Shown here: positions 16,677 to 28,191 of the stretch, piece by piece
Layout: the number at the start of each line of letters is the position of its first letter
Position numbering within the stretch: position 1 is the stretch's first letter
Assembly: GCF_030369635.1 (NCBI RefSeq)
Contig: NZ_CP128474.1
Coordinates: forward strand, 1,612,001 to 1,676,000
Direction: 5' to 3'
DNA: 64,000 bases
From: Microbacterium arborescens
GTDB taxonomy: Bacteria > Actinomycetota > Actinomycetes > Actinomycetales > Microbacteriaceae
Position numbers and translations under genes: made by a program
Notes under the pieces: model-generated
Seen by the model: only the letters and a program-made list of their open reading frames with translations
Databases searched by the model: none
Told to the model about the DNA's origin: nothing

Positions 16677-17864
16677 ATGGTCGTCTATCTCGATCACGCT
16701 GCGACGACCGCGCTCCGACCCGAGGCGCGCGACGCGTGGTTGGCGGCGCACGAGACGCTCGGCAACGCTTCGTCGGTACACGGCGCCGGGCAGGCCGCGC
16801 GCCGTCTCCTCGAGGATGCCCGCGACGCGGTCGCGGCGGCGCTCGGCTGCGAGCCGATCGAGGTCGTTCTCACATCCGGCGGCACGGAGGCCGTCAATCT
16901 GGCGGTCAAGGGTCTCTGGCTCGCGGCCGAGGGCGTGCCGGCGGGCCCGATCGTGCTGCCCGACGGCGAGCATCACGCGACCATCGACGCCGTCGCCTGG
17001 CTCGCAGCCCGCTGGGGCGCTACCGTGCGGTCCGTCGGGCTCGACGACGTCGGCCGGATCGATCCGCGGCGGTTCGCGGCGGCACTGCCCGGAGCCGTCC
17101 TCGCGACCGCCCTCGTCGCCAACAACGAGGTCGGGACGCGCAATGACCCGGCGGCACTCGCCGCTGCGGCGCGGGGTGCGGGGGTCCCTCTGCATCTCGA
17201 TGCGGTCGCGGCCCTCGGCGCTGTCCACCTCGACTTCGCCTCCTGGCGGGGCGCGGGCTCGGGTCCTGGCGGGCTGGTGGCGATGTCGGTGTCCGGACAC
17301 AAGGTCGGTGCCCCCGTGGGCACGGGCGCGCTCGTCGTCTCGCGTCACGCGCAGCTCACGCCTCTGGCCCACGGCGGCGGTCAGCAGCGCGGGCTGAGAG
17401 CGGGTACGCCCGATGTCGCCGGCGCCGCGGCGTTCGCCGCGGCGTTGGGAGCCGCCGAAGCCGACCGCACACGTGAGACGCGCAGGCTCACGATGCTTCG
17501 CGACCGTCTCATCGACGGCATCCGTTCGCTCGTACCCTCGGCCGAGATCCTCGGTGACCTCGGCGATCGACTTCCGGGCAACGTGCACGTGCTCTTCCCG
17601 GGCACGATCGGCGAGACGCTCCTCTTTCTGTTCGACACCGTCGGAGTCGCCGTGTCGACCGGATCGGCCTGTCAGGCCGGGGTCACGGAACCCTCCCACG
17701 TGGTTCTCGCGTTGGGACGTGACGCTGACGACGCACGTGCGGTACTGCGTCTCACGCTGGGGCGAACCAGTACGGACGCGGATGTCGACGCTTTCCTCGC
17801 TGCGCTTCCCGAGGTGCACCGACGTGCGGTCGCCGCCCGCGCCGGTCGCGCAGCCCGTACGTAG
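16677..17864 (+). CDS. cysteine desulfurase (NifS/IscS family)
   Basis: PLP enzyme that takes sulfur from L-cysteine as an enzyme persulfide. 395 residues: YLDHAATT at the N-terminus, TSGGTEAVN, HH-x-T at residue 99, PLP lysine Lys209 in SVSGHKVGAPVG, and the active cysteine Cys332 in STGSACQAG, followed by EPSHVVLALG. The ATG at 16677 has a strong GGGGAGG site. mnmA starts 9 bp after its stop, so this desulfurase most likely supplies sulfur for tRNA 2-thiouridine; a wider iron-sulfur role cannot be excluded. Confidence 0.93.
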   Translation: MVVYLDHAATTALRPEARDAWLAAHETLGNASSVHGAGQAARRLLEDARDAVAAALGCEPIEVVLTSGGTEAVNLAVKGLWLAAEGVPAGPIVLPDGEHHATIDAVAWLAARWGATVRSVGLDDVGRIDPRRFAAALPGAVLATALVANNEVGTRNDPAALAAAARGAGVPLHLDAVAALGAVHLDFASWRGAGSGPGGLVAMSVSGHKVGAPVGTGALVVSRHAQLTPLAHGGGQQRGLRAGTPDVAGAAAFAAALGAAEADRTRETRRLTMLRDRLIDGIRSLVPSAEILGDLGDRLPGNVHVLFPGTIGETLLFLFDTVGVAVSTGSACQAGVTEPSHVVLALGRDADDARAVLRLTLGRTSTDADVDAFLAALPEVHRRAVAARAGRAART

Positions 17865-17867
17865 ACT
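17862..17867 (+). promoter_or_regulatory. -10 box TAGACT, leaderless mnmA start
   Basis: TAGACT overlaps the end of the desulfurase gene (its last T-A-G is the stop codon) and is followed after 6 bp by the mnmA ATG. mnmA can therefore be read both from the upstream gene and from its own leaderless promoter. Confidence 0.6.
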
Positions 17868-17873
17868 GGACAG

Positions 17874-18971
17874 ATGCGAGTACTGGCTGCCATGAGTGGA
17901 GGCGTCGACTCGGCGGTGGCCGCTGCCCGAGCCGTCGACGCCGGCCACGACGTCGTGGGCGTGCATCTCGCCCTGTCTCGCGCGGGCGGCACTCTCCGCG
18001 CCGGAAGTCGCGGCTGCTGCACGATCGAAGACGCGATGGATGCGCGCCGTGCCGCTGATCTGCTCGGCATCCCCTTCTACGTCTGGGACTTCTCGGAGCG
18101 CTTCCGCGACGATGTCATCGACGATTTCGTCTCGGAGTATCGCGCGGGTCGCACACCGAATCCGTGCATGCGCTGCAACGAGAAGATCAAGTTCGCGGCG
18201 CTGCTCGAGCGCGCGATCGAGCTCGGCTTCGACGCTGTGTGCACCGGTCACTATGCGCTGCTGGTCGATGGTCCCGACGGGCGCGAGCTGCACCGCGCGT
18301 CGGATGCCGCGAAGGACCAGTCGTACGTCCTCGGCGTGCTCACCGCCGATCAGCTCGCTCACACGTACTTCCCCCTCGGTGCGACGCCGTCGAAGGCCGA
18401 GGTGCGTGCGGAGGCTGCGGAGCGCGGGCTGACAGTGGCGCAGAAGCCGGACAGCCACGACATCTGCTTCATTCCCGACGGCGACACCCGGGGGTGGCTC
18501 GCCGAGAAGGTCGGGGCCGAGGCCGGGGAGATCGTCGATCGCACGGGCACGGTGATCGGGCGTCACGAAGGCGCCCACGCGTTCACCGTGGGTCAGCGCC
18601 GCGGCCTGCAGCTGGGAGTGCCGGCGCCTGACGGCAAGCCCCGCTTCGTGCTCGAGGTGCGTCCGGTCGACAACCGTGTCGTGGTGGGTCCGAAGGAGGC
18701 GCTGGCGACCGCCGAGATCGCGGGCGCCCGCTTCACGTGGGCCGGTCGCGCACCGAGCCAGCGGACCTTCTCGTGTGAAGTGCAGATCCGCGCTCATGCC
18801 GAGCCGGTGCCGGCGCGGGCCGAGATCACGGCGAGCGAGATCGTCGTGGTGCCGGAGACGCCCTTCGACGGTGTGGCGCCGGGTCAGACGGCCGTCATCT
18901 ACGACGGCACCCGCGTGCTCGGACAGTTCACGATCGACCGGACCGTCTCGGCCGTTCCGGTCGACGCCTGA
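17874..18971 (+). CDS. mnmA: tRNA-specific 2-thiouridylase
   Basis: ATP-dependent enzyme that puts sulfur on U34 of tRNA for Lys, Glu and Gln. 365 residues: PP-loop MSGGVDS at residues 7-13, first catalytic Cys98 in NPCMRCN, second catalytic Cys198 in [15 protein letters not shown], and GQRRGLQLG in the central domain; a beta-barrel domain ends the protein. The sulfur donor is presumably the desulfurase next door. Its last 44 bp overlap the 3' end of the convergent epimerase gene. Confidence 0.97.
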   Translation: MRVLAAMSGGVDSAVAAARAVDAGHDVVGVHLALSRAGGTLRAGSRGCCTIEDAMDARRAADLLGIPFYVWDFSERFRDDVIDDFVSEYRAGRTPNPCMRCNEKIKFAALLERAIELGFDAVCTGHYALLVDGPDGRELHRASDAAKDQSYVLGVLTADQLAHTYFPLGATPSKAEVRAEAAERGLTVAQKPDSHDICFIPDGDTRGWLAEKVGAEAGEIVDRTGTVIGRHEGAHAFTVGQRRGLQLGVPAPDGKPRFVLEVRPVDNRVVVGPKEALATAEIAGARFTWAGRAPSQRTFSCEVQIRAHAEPVPARAEITASEIVVVPETPFDGVAPGQTAVIYDGTRVLGQFTIDRTVSAVPVDA

Positions 18972-19944
18972 TCGATCCGGCGGCTGCGCGGAGCGCGTCG
19001 TCGAGCTCGGTGTAGCGGAACCGGTATCCCGAATCCAAGAGCCGTTCCGGCGTGACCCAGCGGCTCTTCAGGATGAGTTCCGGCTCGGTGCGCAGCACCC
19101 ACATGGCGGGTTCGAGCATCCACCGCCAGGAGGGGATCCCGATCGGCATGCCCACGATCGACCGCAGCTGGCGCATGAGAGTGCGGTTGTCCGACGCGTG
19201 CGGGCTCACGACGTTCAGGACCCCGGTGATGTCGTCGTGCGCGTCGACCCAGCGCAGGGCGCCTACGACGTCATCGATGTGCACCCAGCTGAAGCGTTGG
19301 CGTCCACGGGTGCGGTGCCACGGCGCCGGGCCGCCGGTGGGATCATCACCGATTCCGCGGTAGCGGCGATGCGGGATGATCGGGCCGTCGATCTGCGGCC
19401 CGCCGAGGCCGAGGCGTGCCAACGTCAGCAGCATCGCGGTCGCCGGCCCCGGGCCGAGGACGATGGCCATCCGCAGGGCGACGCGGCGGGTCCCGGGCAG
19501 CTCGCCGCGAAAGAACGACGCCTCCCATGCCCGCGCGACATCGACGGAGAAACCGGTGCCCAGCTCTCCATCGGACTCGGAGTTCGGGCGGTCGACGGCG
19601 TGGCGGTAGATGGTCGCCGTCGAGGCGTTCACCCACAGTCGCGGAGGCCGCTCAGCGCGTCCGACGGCTTCGGAGAGTGCCCGCGTGGTCGCCACGCGCG
19701 ATCGCAGGATCTCGTCTCGGTTGCCATCGGTGTAGCGGCAGTCGACCGACTTGCCCGCGAGGTTGATCAGCAGATCCGCGCCGTTCACGAGGCAGTCGAT
19801 ACCGGCGGAATCGGCCCACGTGGTGCCGGAAGTTCGACCGATGATGTCGACGGTGTACCCATCGGCCGTGAGCGCGTCGACGACGGCCGCGCCGATGAAT
19901 CCGGAGGCGCCGGCGACGACGGCGCGGTGTCGGGTGTCGTTCAT
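18928..19944 (-). CDS. NAD(P)-dependent epimerase, TIGR01777/DUF1731 type
   Basis: 338 residues with a Rossmann fold: [17 protein letters not shown] at the N-terminus (glycine-rich loop), [17 protein letters not shown], and [10 protein letters not shown] in the active-site region, where the family's usual YG is replaced by YR. The C-terminal DUF1731-like part has [22 protein letters not shown] (in two pieces) and [14 protein letters not shown]. Substrate unknown. ATG 19944 chosen because TACGAT lies 6 bp upstream. It is divergent from a DUF4166 gene; the two families commonly sit together, so a shared pathway is likely. The 3' end overlaps mnmA by 44 bp. Confidence 0.85.
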   Translation of the reverse strand: MNDTRHRAVVAGASGFIGAAVVDALTADGYTVDIIGRTSGTTWADSAGIDCLVNGADLLINLAGKSVDCRYTDGNRDEILRSRVATTRALSEAVGRAERPPRLWVNASTATIYRHAVDRPNSESDGELGTGFSVDVARAWEASFFRGELPGTRRVALRMAIVLGPGPATAMLLTLARLGLGGPQIDGPIIPHRRYRGIGDDPTGGPAPWHRTRGRQRFSWVHIDDVVGALRWVDAHDDITGVLNVVSPHASDNRTLMRQLRSIVGMPIGIPSWRWMLEPAMWVLRTEPELILKSRWVTPERLLDSGYRFRYTELDDALRAAAGSIRRRPERPRRSGRS

Positions 19945-19950
19945 GACGCC

Positions 19951-19956
19951 ATCGTA
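19951..19956 (-). promoter_or_regulatory. -10 box TACGAT, leaderless epimerase start
   Basis: TACGAT (19956 to 19951) lies 6 bp before the epimerase ATG. It is separated by a single base from the -10 box of the divergent gene. Confidence 0.6.
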
Positions 19957-19957
19957 G

Positions 19958-19963
19958 TAGTTT
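19958..19963 (+). promoter_or_regulatory. -10 box TAGTTT, leaderless DUF4166 start
   Basis: TAGTTT is followed after 6 bp by the ATG at 19970. No ribosome site is present. Confidence 0.6.
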
Positions 19964-19977
19964 CTGAACATGTTCAG
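19964..19977. promoter_or_regulatory. 14-bp palindrome on the start codon (putative operator)
   Basis: CTGAACATGTTCAG is a perfect palindrome centred on the A-T of the DUF4166 start codon and touching its -10 box. A dimeric repressor bound here (the half-site form suits TetR- or MarR-type proteins) would block the leaderless start and, given the 1-bp gap between the -10 boxes, probably the divergent epimerase promoter too. No regulator gene is adjacent. Confidence 0.55.
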
Positions 19978-20641
19978 TGCAGCTGCGACACCTCATGTCA
20001 GCCGCCCCTCCGTGTACGAGCGAGCGCTCGGCGACGGGCTGAAGCGGATGCCACCCGTGCTTCAGGTGTACTTCGGCCCGATCGCCGACGGGTGCGCGGG
20101 CGTCGGGCACGGCATCTATGACGAAGCGGGGTACTGCGGCCCGCTGTGGCTGCGCCCCGTGATGCGCCTGTTCGCGGGGAGAGGTGTGATGTTCCCGGAG
20201 GACGGCACCGATGTCCCGTTCGTGATCACGAACACGCCACGACCCGACGGGTCGTTGCGCGGGAAGCGCGACTTCCTCTTCGCCACCGCGCGGCGGCGGA
20301 TGGTCGACGCGATGACGAGCGCACGACCGGGCGAAATCGTCGACCGATTGGGGCGCCGGGGCGCACTGGAGATACGACTGCGCGCCGAGGCCGATACGAC
20401 CGGGATGCGCCTGCGGTCGACCGGGATCGCCGCGCGGCTCGGGGTTCTGCGTCTGCCCTTCCCGCCGGTAGCCCGGGTGACGGTGACGGAGACGTCGGAC
20501 CCCGCGGATGCCGCGGCGCAACGTGTCGACGTGAGGGTGCGGGCCTGGCTCGTGGGGGAACTCTTCCGCTACCGCGGCTCGTTCACGTACCGCATCCGGC
20601 AACTCGACGGGAAGCCCGGCTGGAGCGTCGTGCCCCCTGCC

Positions 20642-20644
<3 letters not shown>
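19970..20644 (+). CDS. DUF4166 domain protein
   Basis: 224 residues, soluble, no signal peptide. Recognisable DUF4166 features: an N-terminal segment with YERALGDGLKRMPPVLQVYF, GIYDEAGYCGPLWLRPVMRLF and FPEDGTDVPFVITNTP, then a beta-rich half ending FRYRGSFTYRIRQ. DUF4166 occurs alone or fused behind DUF1731/saccharopine-dehydrogenase-like enzymes and is thought to be lipid-related, but the activity is unknown. It is expressed away from the DUF1731 epimerase across a 25-bp gap carrying a palindrome. The start is set by the -10 spacing. Confidence 0.82.
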
Positions 20645-22966
<2,322 letters not shown>

Positions 22967-23000
22967 CTCGCGGTCGACTCCGCACCCCGCCCGGGCTGCG

Positions 23001-24698
23001 TCAGCCCGCGAGCAGTCGATCCCTGACCTGGCGGCGGAGGACCTTGCCGATCATCGATTTCGGCAGTTCGTCCACCACGACGACCCTGCGCGGCACCTTG
23101 TACGGGGTGAGGATGCCGCGGCAGAAGTCGCGGACGTCGCCCTCGTCGATCGTCGCCCCGGGCACCGCGACGACGGCGGCGACGACGTCCTCGCCCGAAT
23201 GCTCGCTGGGGAGGCCCACCACCGCGGCATCGGCGATCTGCGGATGCTGGCGCAGCGCGATCTCGACCTCGGTCGGGGCGACGTTGAACCCGCCGGTGAT
23301 GATGAGCTCCTTGATCCGATCGACGATGCGCACGAAGCCCGCCTCGTCGATCGTGACGATGTCGCCGGTGCGGAACCAACCGTCGACGAAGACCTTCTCG
23401 GTTTCCTCGGGCTTTCCGTAGTAGCCCGAGAACACCTGCGGACCCCGCACCAGAAGCTCACCGCGACCGCCGGGCTCGACGTCGCGTGTCGGTTCGTCAG
23501 GATCCACCACGCGGCACTCGGTGCCGGGAAGCGGCAATCCGACCGTCCCGGGCACACGGTTGTCCGCGACCGGATTGGCCATGAGAACCGGCGAACATTC
23601 CGAGAGGCCGTATCCCTCGACGAGGTATCCACCGGTCGATGCCTCGAACGGGACGACGAGTTCGTGGGGGAGCGCCATAGCGCCCGAGATGGCGACCTGC
23701 GTTCCCGCGAGGGAGACACCGGCCTCGTCCGCCGCCGCGAGCAGACGCTCGGCGATCGGAGGCACCAGGGGCAGGAGTGTGGCCGGATGCCGCTTGTGGA
23801 CGGCGAGCACGAGGGCTGGATCGAACTTCGGGAAGAGCACGAGCCGGGCGCCCATCGACATGGCGAAGGTGAGACAGAGCGTGAGGCCGTACGCGTGGAA
23901 CATCGGTAGCACGGCGTAGACCACGCAACCCTCGCCGCGCTCGATCGTCGGCGTCCACGCCTGCGCCTGCGCGGCGTTGGCCAAGAGGTTGCGATGGGTG
24001 AGGGCGGCGCCCTTGGGGTTTCCGGTCGTTCCGCTGGTGTACTGGATGAGCGCGAGATCTCCCGTCGTCGGGCCCACGTGGCTCGCCGGCAGGGGGTCGT
24101 GTCGTTCGGCATCCGACCAGAAGCCGTAAACGCGGTTTCGGGGCACCGGAGAGGTGAGCGCCTCGCGAGACTCCCGCGCTTTCGCGATGGGAAGCCGGAG
24201 CGCCGCCCGCATGCCGAGCGGCATCGCCGTGGTGATGTCCACGGAGATCACGGCGTTGAGTGCGAGATCGTCGGGGAAGTCCAGGAGCATCGAGACGAGC
24301 TTGTTCCAGACGATCGCGACCTTCGCGCCGTGGTCCTCGAACTGCTTGCGCATCTCACGCGGCGTGTAGAGCGGGTTGTGCTCGATGACGACGGCTCCGA
24401 GCCGCAGCACGGCGTAGAACGCGACGATGTGCTGGGGGCAGTTGGGCAGCACGATCGCCACCCGGTCGCCGCGGCGCACGCCTGCGTCCCTCAGATAGGC
24501 GGCCGCACGTTCGATGCGGTCCTGCAGCTGCCGGTATGACACGGTGCGCCCGAAGAACTCCAGGGCAGGAGCGTCGGGATGCTCCCGCGCCGACGTCGCG
24601 ACGATGTCGACGAGTGAGCCCTCCATGGGCGGGAGATCGTCCGGCACCCCGTCGGCGTAGCTGGCGATCCAGGGACGTGGCGGGTCGTAGGTCGTCAC
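23001..24698 (-). CDS. long-chain acyl-CoA ligase (AMP-binding)
   Basis: 565 residues of the adenylate-forming family that activates fatty acids as acyl-CoA. Motif A3 (YTSGTTGNPKGAALTHRN), VEGYGLSECSPV, the hinge GWFRTGDI and the C-terminal catalytic lysine region PKSMIGKVLRR are all present. Chain-length preference cannot be read. The GTG at 24698 is preceded by TAGGGT at 6 bp and no ribosome site. It is divergent from gatC; the 52-bp gap holds both -10 boxes. ligA converges on it. Confidence 0.9.
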   Translation of the reverse strand: MTTYDPPRPWIASYADGVPDDLPPMEGSLVDIVATSAREHPDAPALEFFGRTVSYRQLQDRIERAAAYLRDAGVRRGDRVAIVLPNCPQHIVAFYAVLRLGAVVIEHNPLYTPREMRKQFEDHGAKVAIVWNKLVSMLLDFPDDLALNAVISVDITTAMPLGMRAALRLPIAKARESREALTSPVPRNRVYGFWSDAERHDPLPASHVGPTTGDLALIQYTSGTTGNPKGAALTHRNLLANAAQAQAWTPTIERGEGCVVYAVLPMFHAYGLTLCLTFAMSMGARLVLFPKFDPALVLAVHKRHPATLLPLVPPIAERLLAAADEAGVSLAGTQVAISGAMALPHELVVPFEASTGGYLVEGYGLSECSPVLMANPVADNRVPGTVGLPLPGTECRVVDPDEPTRDVEPGGRGELLVRGPQVFSGYYGKPEETEKVFVDGWFRTGDIVTIDEAGFVRIVDRIKELIITGGFNVAPTEVEIALRQHPQIADAAVVGLPSEHSGEDVVAAVVAVPGATIDEGDVRDFCRGILTPYKVPRRVVVVDELPKSMIGKVLRRQVRDRLLAG

Positions 24699-24704
24699 GC
24701 TGAC

Positions 24705-24710
24705 ACCCTA
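24705..24710 (-). promoter_or_regulatory. -10 box TAGGGT, leaderless acyl-CoA ligase start
   Basis: TAGGGT (24710 to 24705), 6 bp, then the GTG at 24698. No Shine-Dalgarno sequence. Confidence 0.6.
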
Positions 24711-24738
24711 CGGGTCTCGTGCACGATCGGGCCCGAAC

Positions 24739-24744
24739 TAGAAT
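24739..24744 (+). promoter_or_regulatory. -10 box TAGAAT, leaderless gatC start
   Basis: TAGAAT, 6 bp, then the GTG of gatC at 24751. This is the promoter of the gatC-gatA-gatB operon. Confidence 0.65.
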
Positions 24745-24750
24745 CGACGG

Positions 24751-25050
24751 GTGTCTGAAATCACCCCCGATCTCGTGCGCCACCTCGGCGTGCTCGCCCG
24801 GATCCAGCTGAACGACGAGGAGGTCGAGCGTCTCACCGGACAGCTCGACGCGATCGTCGACAACATCGCGAAGGTGTCGGAGGTGGCGACCCCGGATGTC
24901 CCGGCGACCAGCCACCCCATCGCCCTCGAGAACGTCTTCCGCGAGGATGTGCCCGGCGACATGCTCACGCTCGAACAGGTGCTCCAGAATGCACCCGAAC
25001 GTGCGGACGACCGTTTCCGCGTGACGGCGATCCTGGGGGAGGAGCAGTGA
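24751..25050 (+). CDS. gatC: Asp-tRNA(Asn)/Glu-tRNA(Gln) amidotransferase subunit C
   Basis: 99 residues, the small belt subunit that wraps GatA and GatB. Family pattern intact: [20 protein letters not shown], a central linker, and [22 protein letters not shown] start from the leaderless promoter. The last 4 bp overlap gatA (GTGA). Confidence 0.95.
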   Translation: MSEITPDLVRHLGVLARIQLNDEEVERLTGQLDAIVDNIAKVSEVATPDVPATSHPIALENVFREDVPGDMLTLEQVLQNAPERADDRFRVTAILGEEQ

Positions 25051-26558
25051 GCGACATCATCCGTTCGAGCGCCGCCGAGCTGGCGGCGCGCCTGGCCGAC
25101 GGAAGCGTCAGCAGCGTCGAGGTGACCCAGGCGCACCTCGACCGCATCGCCGCCGTCGACGGCGACGTGCATGCGTTCCTGCACGTCTCCGACCACGCGC
25201 TCCAGGTCGCAGGCGAGATCGATGCGCGCCGCGCCGCGGGAGATCCATTGGGCGAGCTGGCCGGCGTGCCCCTCGCGATCAAGGACGTTCTCGTCACGAC
25301 CGACATGCCCTCGACCAGCGGATCGAGAATCCTCGAAGGCTTCATGTCGCCGTACGACGCGACGGTCGTCGCCCGCGCTCGCGCCGCCGGCCTCGTGCCC
25401 CTCGGCAAGACCAACATGGACGAGTTCGCGATGGGCTCGTCGACGGAGCACTCAGCGTACGGACCCACCCGCAACCCATGGGACCTCGAGCGCATCCCCG
25501 GCGGCTCGGGAGGCGGCTCCGCCGCGGCCGTCGCCGCTTTCGAGGCGCCCCTCGCTCTCGGGTCCGACACGGGAGGCTCGATCCGTCAGCCCGCGCACGT
25601 CACGGGCACGGTGGGAGTCAAGCCGACCTACGGCGGCGTCAGCCGATACGGCTCGATCGCCCTCGCCTCGAGCCTCGATCAGGTGGGTCCGGTCTCGCGC
25701 ACCGTGCTCGACTCGGCGCTCCTGCACGACGTCATCGGCGGGCACGACCCGCACGACTCGACCTCGCTCGCCGACCGGTGGCCGTCCTTCGCCGCAGCGG
25801 CGCGAGAGGGTGCCCGCGGCGATGTGCTGCGCGGGCTCAGAATCGGTGTCATCCGCGAGCTGGCCGACGTGGGCTTCCAGCCCGGCGTGAGCGCGTCGTT
25901 CCGCGCGTCGCTGGCGGCTATGGAGGCGCAGGGGGCCGAGATCGTCGAGATCAGCGCACCCCACTTCGAGTACGGGGTGGCGGCCTACTACCTGATCCTC
26001 CCGGCCGAGGCATCCAGCAACCTCGCCAAGTTCGACTCCGTCCGCTTCGGGCTGCGCGTCGACGTGCCGGGCGGCACTGTCGAGGACGTCATGTCGGCGA
26101 CGCGCGAAGCGGGCTTCGGCGACGAGGTCAAGCGACGGATCATCCTCGGTACGTATGCGCTGTCGGCGGGCTACTACGACGCCTACTACGGCAGTGCGCA
26201 GAAGGTGCGCACCCTCATCCAGCGCGACTTCGACGAGGCGTTCGCGCAGGTCGACGTCATCGCGACCCCGTCCGCACCCACGACCGCCTTCCGCCTCGGC
26301 GAGCAGATCGACGATCCGCTGCAGATGTATCTCAACGACGTCACGACGATCCCGGTGAACCTCGCCGGCGTCCCGGGGATCTCGATCCCGTCGGGGCTGT
26401 CCGAAGACGACGGCCTGCCGGTCGGCATCCAGTTCATCGCGCCTGCGCGCCAGGATGCACAGCTCTACCGTGTGGGCGCCGCGCTCGAGACTCTGCTCGT
26501 CGACAGCTGGGGTGGCCCGCTGCTCGACCGCGCACCGATCCTGGGAGGGGCACGCTGA
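25047..26558 (+). CDS. gatA: Asp-tRNA(Asn)/Glu-tRNA(Gln) amidotransferase subunit A
   Basis: Amidase subunit that frees ammonia from glutamine. 503 residues with the Ser-cisSer-Lys triad: Lys79 in [12 protein letters not shown], the loop [14 protein letters not shown], and the nucleophile in [12 protein letters not shown]. The complex converts Glu-tRNA(Gln), and where AsnRS is absent Asp-tRNA(Asn), to the correct aminoacyl-tRNA. Start GTG overlaps gatC by GTGA; its stop overlaps the gatB ATG by one base. Confidence 0.97.
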   Translation: MSDIIRSSAAELAARLADGSVSSVEVTQAHLDRIAAVDGDVHAFLHVSDHALQVAGEIDARRAAGDPLGELAGVPLAIKDVLVTTDMPSTSGSRILEGFMSPYDATVVARARAAGLVPLGKTNMDEFAMGSSTEHSAYGPTRNPWDLERIPGGSGGGSAAAVAAFEAPLALGSDTGGSIRQPAHVTGTVGVKPTYGGVSRYGSIALASSLDQVGPVSRTVLDSALLHDVIGGHDPHDSTSLADRWPSFAAAAREGARGDVLRGLRIGVIRELADVGFQPGVSASFRASLAAMEAQGAEIVEISAPHFEYGVAAYYLILPAEASSNLAKFDSVRFGLRVDVPGGTVEDVMSATREAGFGDEVKRRIILGTYALSAGYYDAYYGSAQKVRTLIQRDFDEAFAQVDVIATPSAPTTAFRLGEQIDDPLQMYLNDVTTIPVNLAGVPGISIPSGLSEDDGLPVGIQFIAPARQDAQLYRVGAALETLLVDSWGGPLLDRAPILGGAR

Positions 26559-28075
26559 TGGCTGCCAAGGTCGCACTGATGGACTTCGACAAGGCGCTGG
26601 AGCTGTTCGAGCCGGTGCTCGGCTTCGAGGTGCACGTCGAGCTGAACACGCGCACGAAGATGTTCTCGCCGGCGGCGAACCCGGCTCACCCCGACAATCA
26701 CGACGCGGCTCCGAACACCCTCGTCGCGCCGGTCGACATGGGCCTGCCCGGGGCACTCCCGGTCGTGAACGAGACGGCGATCCGGTCGTCGATCAGTCTG
26801 GGCCTGGCGCTCGGCTGCTCGATCGCTCCGTCGAGCCGGTTCGCGAGGAAGAACTACTTCTACCCGGACCTCGGCAAGAACTACCAGATCTCGCAGTACG
26901 ACGAGCCGATCGCGTTCGAGGGCGCGGTCGAGGTGGAGCTGTCGGACGGAACGACCGTCACCGTCGACATCGAGCGGGCGCACATGGAAGAGGACGCGGG
27001 CAAGCTCACCCACATGGGAGGCGCCGCCGGCCGCATCCAGGGCGCGGAGTTCTCGCTCGTCGACTACAACCGTGCCGGCGTGCCTCTCGTCGAGATCGTG
27101 ACGAAGCCGATCTTCGGCGCCGAGCACCGCGCGCCGGAGATCGCCAAGGCGTACGTGCGCACGATCCGCGACATCGTCATCGGCCTGGGCATCTCGGAGG
27201 CGCGCCTCGAGCGCGGCAACCTGCGATGCGATGCGAATGTCTCGCTGCGGCCACGGGGCCAGGAGAAGCTGGGCACCCGTACCGAGACGAAGAACGTCAA
27301 CTCGATGCGCTCCGTCGAACGGGCGGTGCGCTACGAGATCCAGCGCCAGGCCGCCATCCTCGCCGAGGGCGGCACCATCACGCAGGAGACCCGGCACTGG
27401 CACGAAGACACCGGCACGACCTCGCCGGGGCGGCCGAAGTCGGATGCCGACGACTACCGGTACTTCCCGGAGCCCGATCTCCTGCCGGTAGCTCCTTCGC
27501 CGGAGTTGATCGAAGAGCTCCGTGCCGCCCTTCCCGAGCCGCCCGCGGCCCGGCGTCGCCGGCTTCAGGGCGAGTGGGGCTTCACCGATCTCGAGTTCCA
27601 GGACGTCGTCAACGGCGGTCTGCTCGCCGAGGTCGACGCCACGGTCGCGGCCGGCGCGTCGCCGGCCTCTGCACGGAAGTGGTGGACGGGTGAGATCACG
27701 CGCGTCGCGAATGCGCGTGGCGCGGAGCCGCAGTCTCTGGTCGCGCCCACCGACGTGGCGGCGCTCCAGAAGCTGGTGGATGCCGGCACGCTGACGGACA
27801 AGCTGGCCCGCCAGGTGCTCGAGGGTGTCATCGACGGCGAGGGATCTCCTCAGGATGTCGTCGACGCGCGCGGACTGGCCGTGGTCTCCGACGACGGCGC
27901 GCTGATCGCCGCGATCGACGAGGCCCTCGCCGCGCAGCCCGACGTCCTCGCGAAGATCAAGGACGGCAAGGTGCAGGCCGCGGGTGCGGTGATCGGTGCT
28001 GTCATGAAGGCGATGAAGGGTCAGGCCGACGCGGCGCGGGTGCGCGAACTGATCCTCGAGCGGGCGGCTCAGTAG
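26558..28075 (+). CDS. gatB: Asp-tRNA(Asn)/Glu-tRNA(Gln) amidotransferase subunit B
   Basis: Kinase-like subunit that binds the mischarged tRNA and phosphorylates the acid side chain. 505 residues. The N-terminal cradle has [39 protein letters not shown] and [13 protein letters not shown]; the C-terminal helical/YqeY tail ends [18 protein letters not shown]. The same frame stays open over 1 kb upstream inside gatA; the ATG at 26558 (TGATG overlap) gives the family length. Confidence 0.97.
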   Translation: MAAKVALMDFDKALELFEPVLGFEVHVELNTRTKMFSPAANPAHPDNHDAAPNTLVAPVDMGLPGALPVVNETAIRSSISLGLALGCSIAPSSRFARKNYFYPDLGKNYQISQYDEPIAFEGAVEVELSDGTTVTVDIERAHMEEDAGKLTHMGGAAGRIQGAEFSLVDYNRAGVPLVEIVTKPIFGAEHRAPEIAKAYVRTIRDIVIGLGISEARLERGNLRCDANVSLRPRGQEKLGTRTETKNVNSMRSVERAVRYEIQRQAAILAEGGTITQETRHWHEDTGTTSPGRPKSDADDYRYFPEPDLLPVAPSPELIEELRAALPEPPAARRRRLQGEWGFTDLEFQDVVNGGLLAEVDATVAAGASPASARKWWTGEITRVANARGAEPQSLVAPTDVAALQKLVDAGTLTDKLARQVLEGVIDGEGSPQDVVDARGLAVVSDDGALIAAIDEALAAQPDVLAKIKDGKVQAAGAVIGAVMKAMKGQADAARVRELILERAAQ

Positions 28076-28191
28076 CAGAGCGATCCGCACGACCCCGGCG
28101 GCGTCGTCGACTCCCTCCTCGTGAGGGGCGGCGGCGCCGCTTCGTCGCCCGAGCAGCGCCCGGTGTCGGTGGCACGGGCGAGAATGGAACC

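Noticed and set aside
25478..26557. N-terminal extension of gatB inside gatA.
   Set aside because: Low-complexity Arg-rich shadow frame. The gatA product has all its catalytic residues in the other frame.
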